This document shows positions 36,600 to 44,324 of a stretch of 64,000 nt of DNA, piece after piece. Location of the stretch: positions 1,054,001 through 1,118,000 of the forward strand of contig NZ_CP133548.1 in NCBI RefSeq assembly GCF_031198435.1, in the 5' to 3' direction. The translations under genes were made by a program, and so were the position numbers. Within the stretch, counting starts at the first letter, position 1. Each line of letters begins with the position of its first letter. The notes below the pieces were generated by a model. It made no database searches and was not told the origin of the DNA. It saw nothing but the letters and a program-made list of their open reading frames with translations. This DNA is from Pleionea litopenaei. Its GTDB lineage: Bacteria > Pseudomonadota > Gammaproteobacteria > Enterobacterales > Kangiellaceae.

Positions 36600-38333
36600 T
36601 TATTGCTTAGCGATCCATTGTTCAATTTGCTGCTCTAATATTGCAAGTGTCACTGGGCCATAAGACAAGATTTCATCATGGAATGCGCGAATATCAAACT
36701 TGTCACCCAATCGTTTCTCTGCCCTTTGCCGTAGCTCAACAATTTTAATTTCCCCCATCTTGTACGAGAGCGCTTGTCCTGGCCAAGCAATGTAACGGTC
36801 AATCTCGGTTCTTACATTGTGTTTAGACAATGCGGTATTATCTTCCATGAAAGTGATGGCCTTTTGTCGGCTCCATCCTTTCGCATGCATGCCTGTGTCG
36901 ACTACTAGTCGAATCGCCCGCCACATTTCATAGCTAAGTCTACCAAACTGGCTATAAGGATCTTGATAAAAGCCCGCCTCTATCCCAAGCTTCTCGCAGT
37001 ACAAAGCCCACCCCTCTCCATAGGCTGATATGTATGACTGACGACGAAAAGTCGGTAATTGATCTTGCTCTTTGGTCAAAGCTATTTGTAAATGGTGCCC
37101 AGGTACCGCTTCATGCAAGGTTAATGCCTCTAAAACGTAAAGAGGACGCTTATCAAGCGCGTAGGTGTTCACCCAATACAGCCCCGGGCGATGAGAATCT
37201 AATGGAGCACCAACGTAACGACCAGTGGTATACCTAGGTGCAATTGAGGCTGGTACCGGCTCTACTCCATAAGGTTGACGAGGTAAACGGCCAAAATACT
37301 TAGGTAATACAGCATCCGCTTTCTTCGCTATATACGCGGCTTCTTTCAACAACTCTTCAGGGGTTGATGCATAAAATCTTGGATCACTTCTTAGAAACTC
37401 AATAAACTCAGCAAAACTACCGTCAAAACCACTTGATTTAATGACCTCTAACATCTCAGCTTTAATTCGAGAAACTTCTTTTAAGCCTATTTGATGAATG
37501 TCTTCTGCGCTCAAATCTAACGTTGTGTAATAACGAATTTGTTGCTTGTAATATTGATCGCCACCGGGAATGTCGGTAATTGCTATGCTTTCGCGAGCAT
37601 GTGGCAAGTAGTCTTTTTCTAAAAATGCGACAAAACGTTTAATCGACGGTATAACTTTTTCGATAATTACTTTACGACCTCTTTGCTGCGCTTGTCGCAA
37701 CTTTGATTTAGACAGCGATGGATTTATTTGTCGCAAAGGCTGATACATCGGATGTTCCTCAGCTTTATCGCTGATTAAAACCATTAAGGGCTTTTCGAAG
37801 TCCGCTAAAACGACTTTCGGTAACATCTGATTTTTACTAACCGCTAACTTTAAATTATTTTCCCATTGTTCAAAATAGCTTGGAATTGCTTCTAGTTTCT
37901 CCAAATAGAACGTAACCTCTTCGACTTTGTTCAGTTGAGTAATCTCTCCCAGCCTTAATAACTCGAAATAGAAGCCGGTATCACCGTACATAGGAAAGAG
38001 ATAAGACTGAGAGTCAACCTCTGCAATTTGCGACTCAACAAAGAACCGCAACATCGCTAAATTGATTTTCGCTGCCTCTGTTTGACGTTGGGCTTCAAAG
38101 TGAGCAATGTCCTCTAACAACGTCGCATAAAAGTCTCTACGCTGTTGGTAGGCAGCTGGGGAATTATCAAAAAATCCACCTCGTCGCATTTCCGATGAAG
38201 GATGATCATGTCGAGGGTATTGATCTCTTTCAAAACTCGCGTACTGCTCGAACAATTCTTCTAGGCCATTTGCTTGGGCAAATAAACAGGGTACCCAAAA
38301 AATGAGAGTAAATAACAGAAGGGACTTTCTCAT
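36600..38333 (-). CDS. DUF885 exported zinc peptidase-like protein
   Basis: About 577 residues after a Sec signal (MRKSLLLFTLIFWVPCLFAQA). The DUF885 zinc motif is LTLHEAVPGHHLQIAL and the later glutamate ligand region is ISAYGEGWALYCEKLG; both are intact. It probably hydrolyses peptides in the periplasm. The ATG at 38333 gives the signal peptide; the frame opens at 38399 and would overlap the divergent gene. A GGATC purine stretch precedes the chosen ATG. Confidence 0.88.
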   Translation of the reverse strand: MRKSLLLFTLIFWVPCLFAQANGLEELFEQYASFERDQYPRHDHPSSEMRRGGFFDNSPAAYQQRRDFYATLLEDIAHFEAQRQTEAAKINLAMLRFFVESQIAEVDSQSYLFPMYGDTGFYFELLRLGEITQLNKVEEVTFYLEKLEAIPSYFEQWENNLKLAVSKNQMLPKVVLADFEKPLMVLISDKAEEHPMYQPLRQINPSLSKSKLRQAQQRGRKVIIEKVIPSIKRFVAFLEKDYLPHARESIAITDIPGGDQYYKQQIRYYTTLDLSAEDIHQIGLKEVSRIKAEMLEVIKSSGFDGSFAEFIEFLRSDPRFYASTPEELLKEAAYIAKKADAVLPKYFGRLPRQPYGVEPVPASIAPRYTTGRYVGAPLDSHRPGLYWVNTYALDKRPLYVLEALTLHEAVPGHHLQIALTKEQDQLPTFRRQSYISAYGEGWALYCEKLGIEAGFYQDPYSQFGRLSYEMWRAIRLVVDTGMHAKGWSRQKAITFMEDNTALSKHNVRTEIDRYIAWPGQALSYKMGEIKIVELRQRAEKRLGDKFDIRAFHDEILSYGPVTLAILEQQIEQWIAKQ

Positions 38334-38399
38334 AAGCTGATCCAAATTTATAATAGCGGTGGTCCCCATTTTAAATTGAGTAGTAGAGTCGTCAAGCAA

Positions 38400-39158
38400 A
38401 TGTTATCTCCTTCGCAAGTCAATGATTTTCATCAACAAGGTTATTTGTTGTTACGCGACTTTATACCCAAAGACATTTGGCAACCTGCGTTAGAAATTGC
38501 TAAACAGCACTTAGTCGAACGTGTTAAACCATTTGAGTTAGAATCTGAACTCCAATACCCCGGAGCCCCCTCTCCAGAGCAGGATCCCGAAAGAGTGATA
38601 CGCCGTCTACTGCAAGCGGCAGACAGAGATCAGTCCTTCTATCAATGCGCAACCCATTCAAATGTTGTTTCAGCAATAGAACAACTATTAAATAATTCTG
38701 CCTTATTAGTTCGAGCACATCATAACTGCATCATGACAAAGCAGCCTGCGTTTAGTAGCGACAGTTGGTGGCATCAAGATATTCGATACTGGAAGTACAG
38801 CAAAGGCAATTTGATTTCAGCTTGGTTTGCATTAGGAGCAGAAAGTTCCGATAACGGGGGTTTAATGGTCATTCCAGGTAGCCACAAAGAAGTATTTAGT
38901 GCTGAGCAGTTCGATAGTAAGAGCTTCTTTAGACAAGATATTAAACAGAACCAAACGATTCTAAAGCAAAAAGTTCATTTGAACTTAGACGCGGGTGACT
39001 TATTGTTGTTTCATTGCAGACTATTGCACGCAGCGACTCGGAACTATACTGAAGCAACCAAACTGGCCGCTGTATTCACTTACCGAGAGGAGTATGATTG
39101 CCCAGTCCCTAACTCCCGCTCAGCATCGCTGCCGGATGTTCGATTAGACAGCGAGTAA
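38400..39158 (+). CDS. Phytanoyl-CoA dioxygenase (PhyH) family protein
   Basis: An Fe(II)/2-oxoglutarate oxygenase of about 252 residues. The iron ligands are H and D in WWHQDIRYW and the distal H in LLLFHCRLLHAATRN, with an Arg-like 2-oxoglutarate contact expected in the following strand. The substrate is unknown; PhyH members hydroxylate many small molecules. The ATG at 38400 replaces a TTG at 38376. It overlaps the small minus-strand frame at 39080 by about 79 bp. Confidence 0.82.
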   Translation: MLSPSQVNDFHQQGYLLLRDFIPKDIWQPALEIAKQHLVERVKPFELESELQYPGAPSPEQDPERVIRRLLQAADRDQSFYQCATHSNVVSAIEQLLNNSALLVRAHHNCIMTKQPAFSSDSWWHQDIRYWKYSKGNLISAWFALGAESSDNGGLMVIPGSHKEVFSAEQFDSKSFFRQDIKQNQTILKQKVHLNLDAGDLLLFHCRLLHAATRNYTEATKLAAVFTYREEYDCPVPNSRSASLPDVRLDSE

Positions 39159-39334
39159 CCTTTTTCAATGGTCTTCTCGTGATCACCTTCATGTTCGTTT
39201 TTGGAGACTCGAGTGTTCTCATCTGAAAATGACGGAGTAACCTCTAAGATTTCGAGAGACTCCAAGGGTTGGCTTTCAAACAATCGCAACCAACTGGGCA
39301 ACCAACCCTTTTTTTGCTTTGATCCTTCTGACAT
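39080..39334 (-). CDS. Possible small acidic protein downstream of cysK
   Basis: An 84-codon frame beginning MSEGSKQKKGWLPSWLRLF and ending in a charged, Ser-rich tail. It starts 18 bp after the cysK stop on the same strand, but its 3' third overlaps the PhyH gene and no clear ribosome site precedes it. No family is recognised. It may be a real small protein or a chance frame. Confidence 0.35.
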   Translation of the reverse strand: MSEGSKQKKGWLPSWLRLFESQPLESLEILEVTPSFSDENTRVSKNEHEGDHEKTIEKGYSLSNRTSGSDAERELGTGQSYSSR

Positions 39335-39352
39335 TAGCTCAAAACCAAAGCC

Positions 39353-40315
39353 TTAACCGACGCCTAATGAATCAAGCCATTCATCATCAGAGTCTTCTGT
39401 TATGTCTTCGAAAAGGAAGGTACTTAAGTAGCGTTCCCCCGTATCAGGCAGCATGGCTAAAATGGTGCTTCCCGCCGGCGCCTGTTCAGCTACTTTTAGC
39501 GCGGTTGCTAGTGTACCACCAGCGGAGATGCCTACGAAAATACCCTCTTCTCGTGCTAAACGAAGTGACGTATCTCGCGCCACCTCATCATCAACCGGTA
39601 TCACTTGATCGATGATTTCTCGATTCATTACCGCCGGAATAAAGTCTGGAGTCCAACCTTGGATTTTATGCGGCTTCCATTCGTTTCCTGCTAAAAGCGC
39701 TGCACCAGATGGCTCAGTACCGATCACTTGAATATCCGGTCGAGCGACTTTTAATACCTCTCCGACGCCTGTAATTGTGCCACCAGTACCATAACCACTC
39801 ACAAAGTAATCGAGAGAGTGCCCTGCAAAATCACGCAGTATCTCAGCTGCCGTCGTATTTCGGTGGTATGCAGGATTCGCTTGATTTTCAAACTGTCGAG
39901 CCAAGAACCAGCCATTTTGTTCAGCTAAGTGCTCTGCTCGTTTAACCATGCCAGTCGCCTTTTCAGCGGCAGGTGTCAAAATTACCTTTGCGCCCAAAGC
40001 CTTCATCAGCTTACGACGCTCAACAGAAAACGTTTCGACCATTGTAGCGACAAAGGGATAGCCTTTAGCCGCACACACCATCGCTAGGGCAATGCCTGTA
40101 TTTCCAGAGGTTGCTTCGATAACTGTCTGCCCTGGCTTCAACACGCCGCGGCGTTCAGCGTCTTCAATAATGGCAATTGCCAGTCGATCTTTTACTGAAG
40201 CCATCGGATTAAAAGATTCTACTTTTACATAAAGGTCGACGTGCGCAGGAGCCAGTCGTTGTAACTTAACGACAGGTGTGTTCCCAATAGTGTCTAAAAT
40301 TGAATCGTATCGCAT
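39353..40315 (-). CDS. cysK: Cysteine synthase (O-acetylserine sulfhydrylase)
   Basis: A PLP enzyme that makes cysteine from O-acetylserine and sulfide. The PLP lysine is in NPMASVKDRLAIAI, the substrate loop is EATSGNTGIALAM, the phosphate site is GYGTGGTITGVGE and the late motif is DTGERYLSTFLF. At 320 residues, with GWTPDFIPAVM and GIFVGISAGGTLA, it fits CysK better than CysM. A tail of about 15 acidic residues is longer than usual. A GGAGA site precedes the ATG. It is divergent from cysB. Confidence 0.85.
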   Translation of the reverse strand: MRYDSILDTIGNTPVVKLQRLAPAHVDLYVKVESFNPMASVKDRLAIAIIEDAERRGVLKPGQTVIEATSGNTGIALAMVCAAKGYPFVATMVETFSVERRKLMKALGAKVILTPAAEKATGMVKRAEHLAEQNGWFLARQFENQANPAYHRNTTAAEILRDFAGHSLDYFVSGYGTGGTITGVGEVLKVARPDIQVIGTEPSGAALLAGNEWKPHKIQGWTPDFIPAVMNREIIDQVIPVDDEVARDTSLRLAREEGIFVGISAGGTLATALKVAEQAPAGSTILAMLPDTGERYLSTFLFEDITEDSDDEWLDSLGVG

Positions 40316-40329
40316 GAAACTTCTCCATC

Positions 40330-40354
40330 TAACCGTAAGAATAACTAACGGTTA
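40330..40354. promoter_or_regulatory. Inverted repeat in the cysK leader
   Basis: Arms TAACCGT and ACGGTTA with an 11-base gap, 15 bp before the cysK start. It may be a leader hairpin near the ribosome site or a protein site. Confidence 0.35.
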
Positions 40355-40439
40355 TATTCTATAAACTGAGTGATTAATGATATACCGCCACTTTAAGTAT
40401 TGCTTGGGTAGATAAGAAATAAAGGTTGGTACTGATACA

Positions 40440-40454
40440 ATAACTTTTTGTTAT
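40440..40454. promoter_or_regulatory. Candidate CysB site upstream of cysK
   Basis: ATAAC-TTTTT-GTTAT inverted repeat about 125 bp upstream of cysK. CysB sites are AT-rich with similar half-sites, and cysK is a classic CysB target, so this is a plausible but unproven operator. Confidence 0.3.
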
Positions 40455-40664
40455 GTTCTCATTGGTTAATTATTGACTTATGCCTTTTGGTCATGTAGAA
40501 ATAGCATATAAGCTTTTCAGACATAAAGACTGCTAGACGTCCAAAAGAGCCGAAGCAGAATTTAAGCTAAAAAAACGCTGTACATTAACGTATATGATAT
40601 GGTTATAATAATCTCAGATACAATTTGAGATACACTTGAGATAAGAAAGCATTATTTCATTACG

Positions 40665-40695
40665 ATAACCAAAGAATTTATTGAAATAACCAAAG
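40665..40695. promoter_or_regulatory. Helically phased direct repeat upstream of cysB
   Basis: ATAACCAAAG occurs at 40665-40674 and 40686-40695, 21 bp apart (two helical turns). Such spacing suggests two protein contacts on one DNA face, possibly for CysB autoregulation of the leader transcript beginning nearby. Confidence 0.3.
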
Positions 40696-40716
40696 TCATC
40701 GAGAAGATTTGAAGCT

Positions 40717-40797
40717 ATGCACAAAATGACCGCTCTCTTTATTAAAACCAAGCCCGTGTATGCATGGACATGTATTACGGCCGAGCGGCATTTGTAA
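40717..40797 (+). CDS. Candidate 26-codon leader peptide before cysB
   Basis: A short frame MHKMTALFIKTKPVYAWTCI... ends 20 bp before a strong terminator and contains one cysteine codon. The arrangement leader ORF, terminator, structural gene is that of an attenuator. The ribosome site is poor (GAAG 3 bases before the ATG, GAGAAG further up). No homologue is recognised. Confidence 0.3.
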   Translation: MHKMTALFIKTKPVYAWTCITAERHL

Positions 40798-40816
40798 GAG
40801 CACAACACTTAAACTA

Positions 40817-40852
40817 CAAAGCCGCCAAGCCTCAAGCAAAGCGGCTTTTTTA
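40817..40852 (+). terminator. Terminator or attenuator upstream of cysB
   Basis: Stem AAAGCCGC / GCGGCTTT with a 15-base loop followed by T6-A-T6. It lies 140 bp before the cysB ATG on the same strand with no known complete gene before it, so it should limit transcription into cysB from upstream promoters. Confidence 0.75.
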
Positions 40853-40884
40853 TTTTTTACGCAACCAAAAAACTGGAGAAAACT

Positions 40885-40989
40885 ATGAAACTCACTACTG
40901 TCACTAAACCACACGCCCCAATTTGTACTTTTGCAACCATGGTAATTGGCCAGTCCAGACCACCTTTGCAGAATCAAATAGGGAGATAA
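40885..40989 (+). CDS. 34-codon upstream ORF coupled to cysB
   Basis: It begins after an excellent ribosome site (GGAG, 7 bases before the ATG) and reads MKLTTVTKPHAPICTF.... Its stop lies 3 bp before the cysB ATG and overlaps the AGGGAG site of cysB, so translation of the two should be coupled. No family is recognised. Confidence 0.45.
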   Translation: MKLTTVTKPHAPICTFATMVIGQSRPPLQNQIGR

Positions 40990-40992
40990 AAA

Positions 40993-42006
40993 ATGAAATT
41001 ACAACAACTTCGTTACTTATTGGCCATCGCTGAAAATGGATTGAATATTACTGCAGCCTCCGAGAAATTGTATACCTCTCAGCCAGGCGTCAGTAAACAG
41101 CTAAAATTGCTTGAAGAAGAACTAGGCCTTCGCTTATTTTCTCGAAATGGGAAAAGTCTCGACGGCATTACTTATGCTGGAAACCTAGTGTTAGAAAAAG
41201 CCGCCAATATTATGCATGAAGTAGAGAACATCAAACAGCTGGCGCATGAGTTACAAAATGAACAAGAAGGTTCATTATCGATCGGCACTACCCATACTCA
41301 GGCGCGATATGTACTTCCCGACATTTTACAGGAGTTCCGTAAACGATACCCAGATGTGAAATTAAACTTGCATCAAGGTACTTCTGAACAAATTTCCGAA
41401 ATGATGCGAAACGGTTTGATTGACTTTGCCATTGCTAGCAGCAGCGGTGCTAAAAACAGCGATACCGTATCTCTCCCCTGCTACCACTGGGATCGAGCGA
41501 TACTAATGCCCAAAGATCACCCATTAACGAAGTTGGACGATATTGAACTGAAAGACCTTATTCAGTATCCGATTATTACTTATGTGTTTAATCAAAACGG
41601 ACATTCATCATTCCGAGATACATTTGCTCGAGAAGGCTTGAGTCCGAATATCGCAATCACTGCAAGAGACGCCGACGTTATCAAAACCTATGTTCGTAAA
41701 GGCTTAGGCATCGGTATTGCAGCTAGCATGGCCTATGATCCTGAGACTGACGATGATTTGGTTGCGGTCAGTACTCATGACATATTACCCTCATGCACAA
41801 CCTGGGTTGGATTTCGCGAAGAGCAATATATTCGTAGCTATATGTATGACTTTATCGAGATGCTTTCTCCACATCTTGATCGCTCAACGGTCAACACAGC
41901 AGTGAACGAGTATCGAAGAACAGGTCATATCAATTCGATTGATCAAAATCGATTGCCCTACAAGTTGATTCAACGACCACAAAGCAAAGATCAAATTGCT
42001 GCATGA
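40993..42006 (+). CDS. cysB: Cysteine regulon activator CysB (LysR family)
   Basis: A 337-residue LysR-type regulator with the CysB N-terminus MKLQQLRYLLAIAE, a winged helix motif (AASEKLYTSQPGVSKQLKLLEEELG) and the inducer-domain hallmark TTHTQARYVLPDIL. It senses N-acetylserine or O-acetylserine and activates sulfate assimilation and cysteine genes. The neighbouring divergent cysK is a likely target. Translation appears linked to a 34-codon upstream ORF, and a terminator precedes it. Confidence 0.94.
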   Translation: MKLQQLRYLLAIAENGLNITAASEKLYTSQPGVSKQLKLLEEELGLRLFSRNGKSLDGITYAGNLVLEKAANIMHEVENIKQLAHELQNEQEGSLSIGTTHTQARYVLPDILQEFRKRYPDVKLNLHQGTSEQISEMMRNGLIDFAIASSSGAKNSDTVSLPCYHWDRAILMPKDHPLTKLDDIELKDLIQYPIITYVFNQNGHSSFRDTFAREGLSPNIAITARDADVIKTYVRKGLGIGIAASMAYDPETDDDLVAVSTHDILPSCTTWVGFREEQYIRSYMYDFIEMLSPHLDRSTVNTAVNEYRRTGHINSIDQNRLPYKLIQRPQSKDQIAA

Positions 42007-42028
42007 AAGTCTAGTGAGTCCCTCAATT

Positions 42029-42056
42029 AAAAAAGGCCGCTTAGCGGCCTTTTTTA
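42029..42056 (+). terminator. Terminator after cysB
   Basis: Stem GGCCGC / GCGGCC with TTA loop, flanked by A5 and T7, 22 bp after the cysB stop. It can also end transcription from the convergent hsp20 gene. Confidence 0.92.
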
Positions 42057-42076
42057 TCTCGTAACTTTTGCTTGTT

Positions 42077-42514
42077 CTAGCTGTTGTTAATTGAAATTTT
42101 CTTAACTAACTCTTCCTGCGGTGTTTGACGCGTCAGTTTAATTTTTAATAATCCATGCTCTAGGCCAGCACTGCTCACTTCTACATGGTCTGCTAACCTA
42201 AAATGACGCTCAAATGCTCGAGTAGCAATACCGCGATAGAGGAATTGAACACCTTCTTCCGCTTCTTTCTCCGCAATTTTACCAGCGACCGTCAAAGTAT
42301 CTTTCTTGACACTGATTTCTAAATCGTCTTCAGTAAATCCAGCAACGGCCATCGTTATGATGTACTCATTGTCACCAGACTTTTCAATGTTATAGGGAGG
42401 ATACCCATTACCGCTGGTATCTTCACGTTGAAACACGTTTTCAAATAAATCATTGAAGCGATCGAATCCAACAGATTGACGAAATAAAGGGGTTAAATTG
42501 AATCGAGTAGTCAT
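42077..42514 (-). CDS. ibpA: Small heat-shock protein, IbpA type
   Basis: A 145-residue Hsp20 chaperone that holds unfolding proteins in soluble aggregates. The alpha-crystallin domain spans about residues 35-130, with YPPYNIEKSGDNEYIITMAVAGF, the YRGIATRAFERHFRLADHV segment and the GLEHGLLKIKL strand. A short tail contains KKISI, the IxI-type assembly motif. It has a sigma-32 type promoter and a leader hairpin that may act as a thermometer (separate entries). Confidence 0.94.
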   Translation of the reverse strand: MTTRFNLTPLFRQSVGFDRFNDLFENVFQREDTSGNGYPPYNIEKSGDNEYIITMAVAGFTEDDLEISVKKDTLTVAGKIAEKEAEEGVQFLYRGIATRAFERHFRLADHVEVSSAGLEHGLLKIKLTRQTPQEELVKKISINNS

Positions 42515-42520
42515 AAAAAT

Positions 42521-42537
42521 CTCCTAATATATAGCAA
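42521..42537 (-). promoter_or_regulatory. ROSE-like RNA thermometer hairpin of hsp20
   Basis: On the mRNA, UUGCU-AUAUAUU-AGGAG ends 6 bases before the AUG. UUGCU facing the AGGAG ribosome site is the hallmark of the last hairpin of ROSE thermometers, which contains a G-G mismatch and melts on heating. A larger hairpin (stems TTTATGTC/GACATAAA and CCTGC/GCAGG, about 42550-42595) lies further upstream, as in multi-hairpin ROSE leaders. Confidence 0.6.
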
Positions 42538-42636
42538 GATAAGTTTTAAATTCATCGCTTTATGTCCTGCTCATGCTTCTGCAGGCTAAGACATAAAAGC
42601 TTCAGAGCGACCCTAATCAGGCATCGCTTGACTACT

Positions 42637-42665
42637 AATATGGGATTCCCAAAACCTTTTTCAAG
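42637..42665 (-). promoter_or_regulatory. Sigma-32 heat-shock promoter of hsp20
   Basis: On the minus strand, CTTGAAA (42659-42665) is followed after 13-14 bp by TCCCATATT (to 42637). This agrees closely with the sigma-32 consensus CTTGAAA and CCCCATNT. It gives a leader of about 115 bases before the hsp20 ATG. Confidence 0.75.
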
Positions 42666-42676
42666 TCCCGAAAAAT

Positions 42677-42705
42677 AAAAAAGTCGATAAAATATCGACT
42701 TTTTT
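42677..42705. terminator. Terminator between the KamA-like gene and hsp20 promoter
   Basis: Stem GTCGATA / TATCGAC with an AAA loop, A6 before and T6 after, so it works in both directions. It ends the KamA-like transcript on the minus strand 27 bp after its stop. Confidence 0.9.
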
Positions 42706-42731
42706 GTAACCAATGCAAAGAAGCGACTTAA

Positions 42732-44066
42732 CTAGTCTTCAAAGAAAAACTTCTCTTCTCCCAAAGCAGGTTCTAAATGATCCAACCAAGTAGCGTCAGG
42801 ATTGTACTTTGCAAAAAATGGTCGTTGGATCCAGTCGGCATCGCGTCCTTGAATAAAACGCAAAGCGAACACTTTCTCCCCATTAATCTCGGTGACACCT
42901 TGAACTTCTACTTTACCCGGAGACGCACTCATTGACGGGCCGCGAGCCGTTCTGCAGACGCCCGAAACTTGCTGTTGCGCATCACGATAAATATTCCAAG
43001 CTTTTTCTAATTTAACCTCAAAATAGTGATGTGCGCCCGTGTCTCTCTCAACAAACATATAGTATGGAATAATGCCTTGCGACACTTGCAGCTGCCACAT
43101 TTTCGCCCATACATTAGGATCGTCGTTAATACCTTTTAGTAGCGGACCTTGACTACGGATCTCTGCTCCCGTTGCACGGATTCGCTGTATCGCCACTTTA
43201 GAAATATCCGTGGTAAGTTCTTTCCAGTGGTTATAATGAGCCATAATCGCTACGTGCTTACCAGCATCAACACACTTTTGTAACAGTTCAATTAGCTCAT
43301 CTGCGTCATCATCCGTCACAAAACGATAAGGCCAAAAAGTTAACGCCTTAGTTCCAATTCGAATGGTTTTAATATGATCCAGCTCTGGTTCTAACATTGC
43401 TTCTAAATAAGACTTTAACGCTTTGGTTTTCATAACCATAGGATCACCGCCAGTAAACAAGATGTCGGTAACTTCTTTGTGTTCAGATAAATAACCAACG
43501 AGCTGGGCAACTTCTTTAGAGGCAAACTTTAGATCTTTGTCTCCGACAAACTGTGCCCATCGGAAACAAAAGGTGCAATAAGAGTGACAGGTTTGCCCCT
43601 GTGTCGGAAAGAACAGCACTGTCTGTCGGTATTTATGTTGAATCCCTTCGACTGGCTCACCATTGAAAGTAGGTACATTTAGTTCCATTTGTCCGGCAGG
43701 ATGAGGGTTAAGTCCTTCACGGATACGTTCAATGTGTTCTTTCATTAAAGCTTTGTCGCCATCGTCGTAGGCTTGCTCCAACGCTTTAAAATCGTCTTCA
43801 CTTAACATTGCCTTTTGAGGAAACGTTAGACGGAAGATGGCGCAATTTTCCCAGTCGTTCCAATCAATCAATTCATTCACTACGTATTCATTTACGCGAA
43901 AAGGAAACACAAGAGCAGCAACTTCTACGCCTTTACGAGCTTCATCGGGCAATGCCATGAACTGAGGAATTTTCGCTAATTGACGTTGGGTAAACACGGT
44001 CAACTTAGGCGCCTCAGTTAAATCAATCGGATAGATATCTTCTGAAAATTTAACAGCTTTATTCAT
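42732..44066 (-). CDS. KamA-family radical SAM protein (aminomutase-like)
   Basis: A 444-residue protein with the radical SAM motif CHSYCTFC, followed by the FRWAQFVG segment of the lysine 2,3-aminomutase family. A GGDP motif (DILFTGGDPMVM) is also present. A lysine in SASPGKVEVQG may hold PLP as in KamA. It is longer than EpmB and lacks its usual N-terminus, so elongation factor P modification is unlikely to be its job. Lysine or glutamate mutation is possible but unproven. It stands alone, with its own terminator. Confidence 0.8.
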   Translation of the reverse strand: MNKAVKFSEDIYPIDLTEAPKLTVFTQRQLAKIPQFMALPDEARKGVEVAALVFPFRVNEYVVNELIDWNDWENCAIFRLTFPQKAMLSEDDFKALEQAYDDGDKALMKEHIERIREGLNPHPAGQMELNVPTFNGEPVEGIQHKYRQTVLFFPTQGQTCHSYCTFCFRWAQFVGDKDLKFASKEVAQLVGYLSEHKEVTDILFTGGDPMVMKTKALKSYLEAMLEPELDHIKTIRIGTKALTFWPYRFVTDDDADELIELLQKCVDAGKHVAIMAHYNHWKELTTDISKVAIQRIRATGAEIRSQGPLLKGINDDPNVWAKMWQLQVSQGIIPYYMFVERDTGAHHYFEVKLEKAWNIYRDAQQQVSGVCRTARGPSMSASPGKVEVQGVTEINGEKVFALRFIQGRDADWIQRPFFAKYNPDATWLDHLEPALGEEKFFFED

Positions 44067-44324
44067 AGATAAAGAGACCTTTTATTTATTAAAAGAATAT
44101 TCCCCAAGACACGCTAACTCATTGGTTTAGCGCGAAAAACAGCGCGGCACGCTCATTGAAATTATCAAAAATTTGGGAATATGATAAAAATCTAGCCGAA
44201 GGATCCTAACGAATTATGTGACTGGTTTCAAATTTGTACATGAAATAACCAACCAATTTGGCTGGATTAGCCAGGCTTATCGCGATACCATGGCGCGGTA
44301 TTTCAATCTATCCAGTTGTTTTCA

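Noticed and set aside
44097-44182. Inverted repeat ATATTCCC...GGGAATAT upstream of the KamA-like gene
   Set aside because: The arms are 64 bp apart with one mismatch and no family link, so chance is likely.
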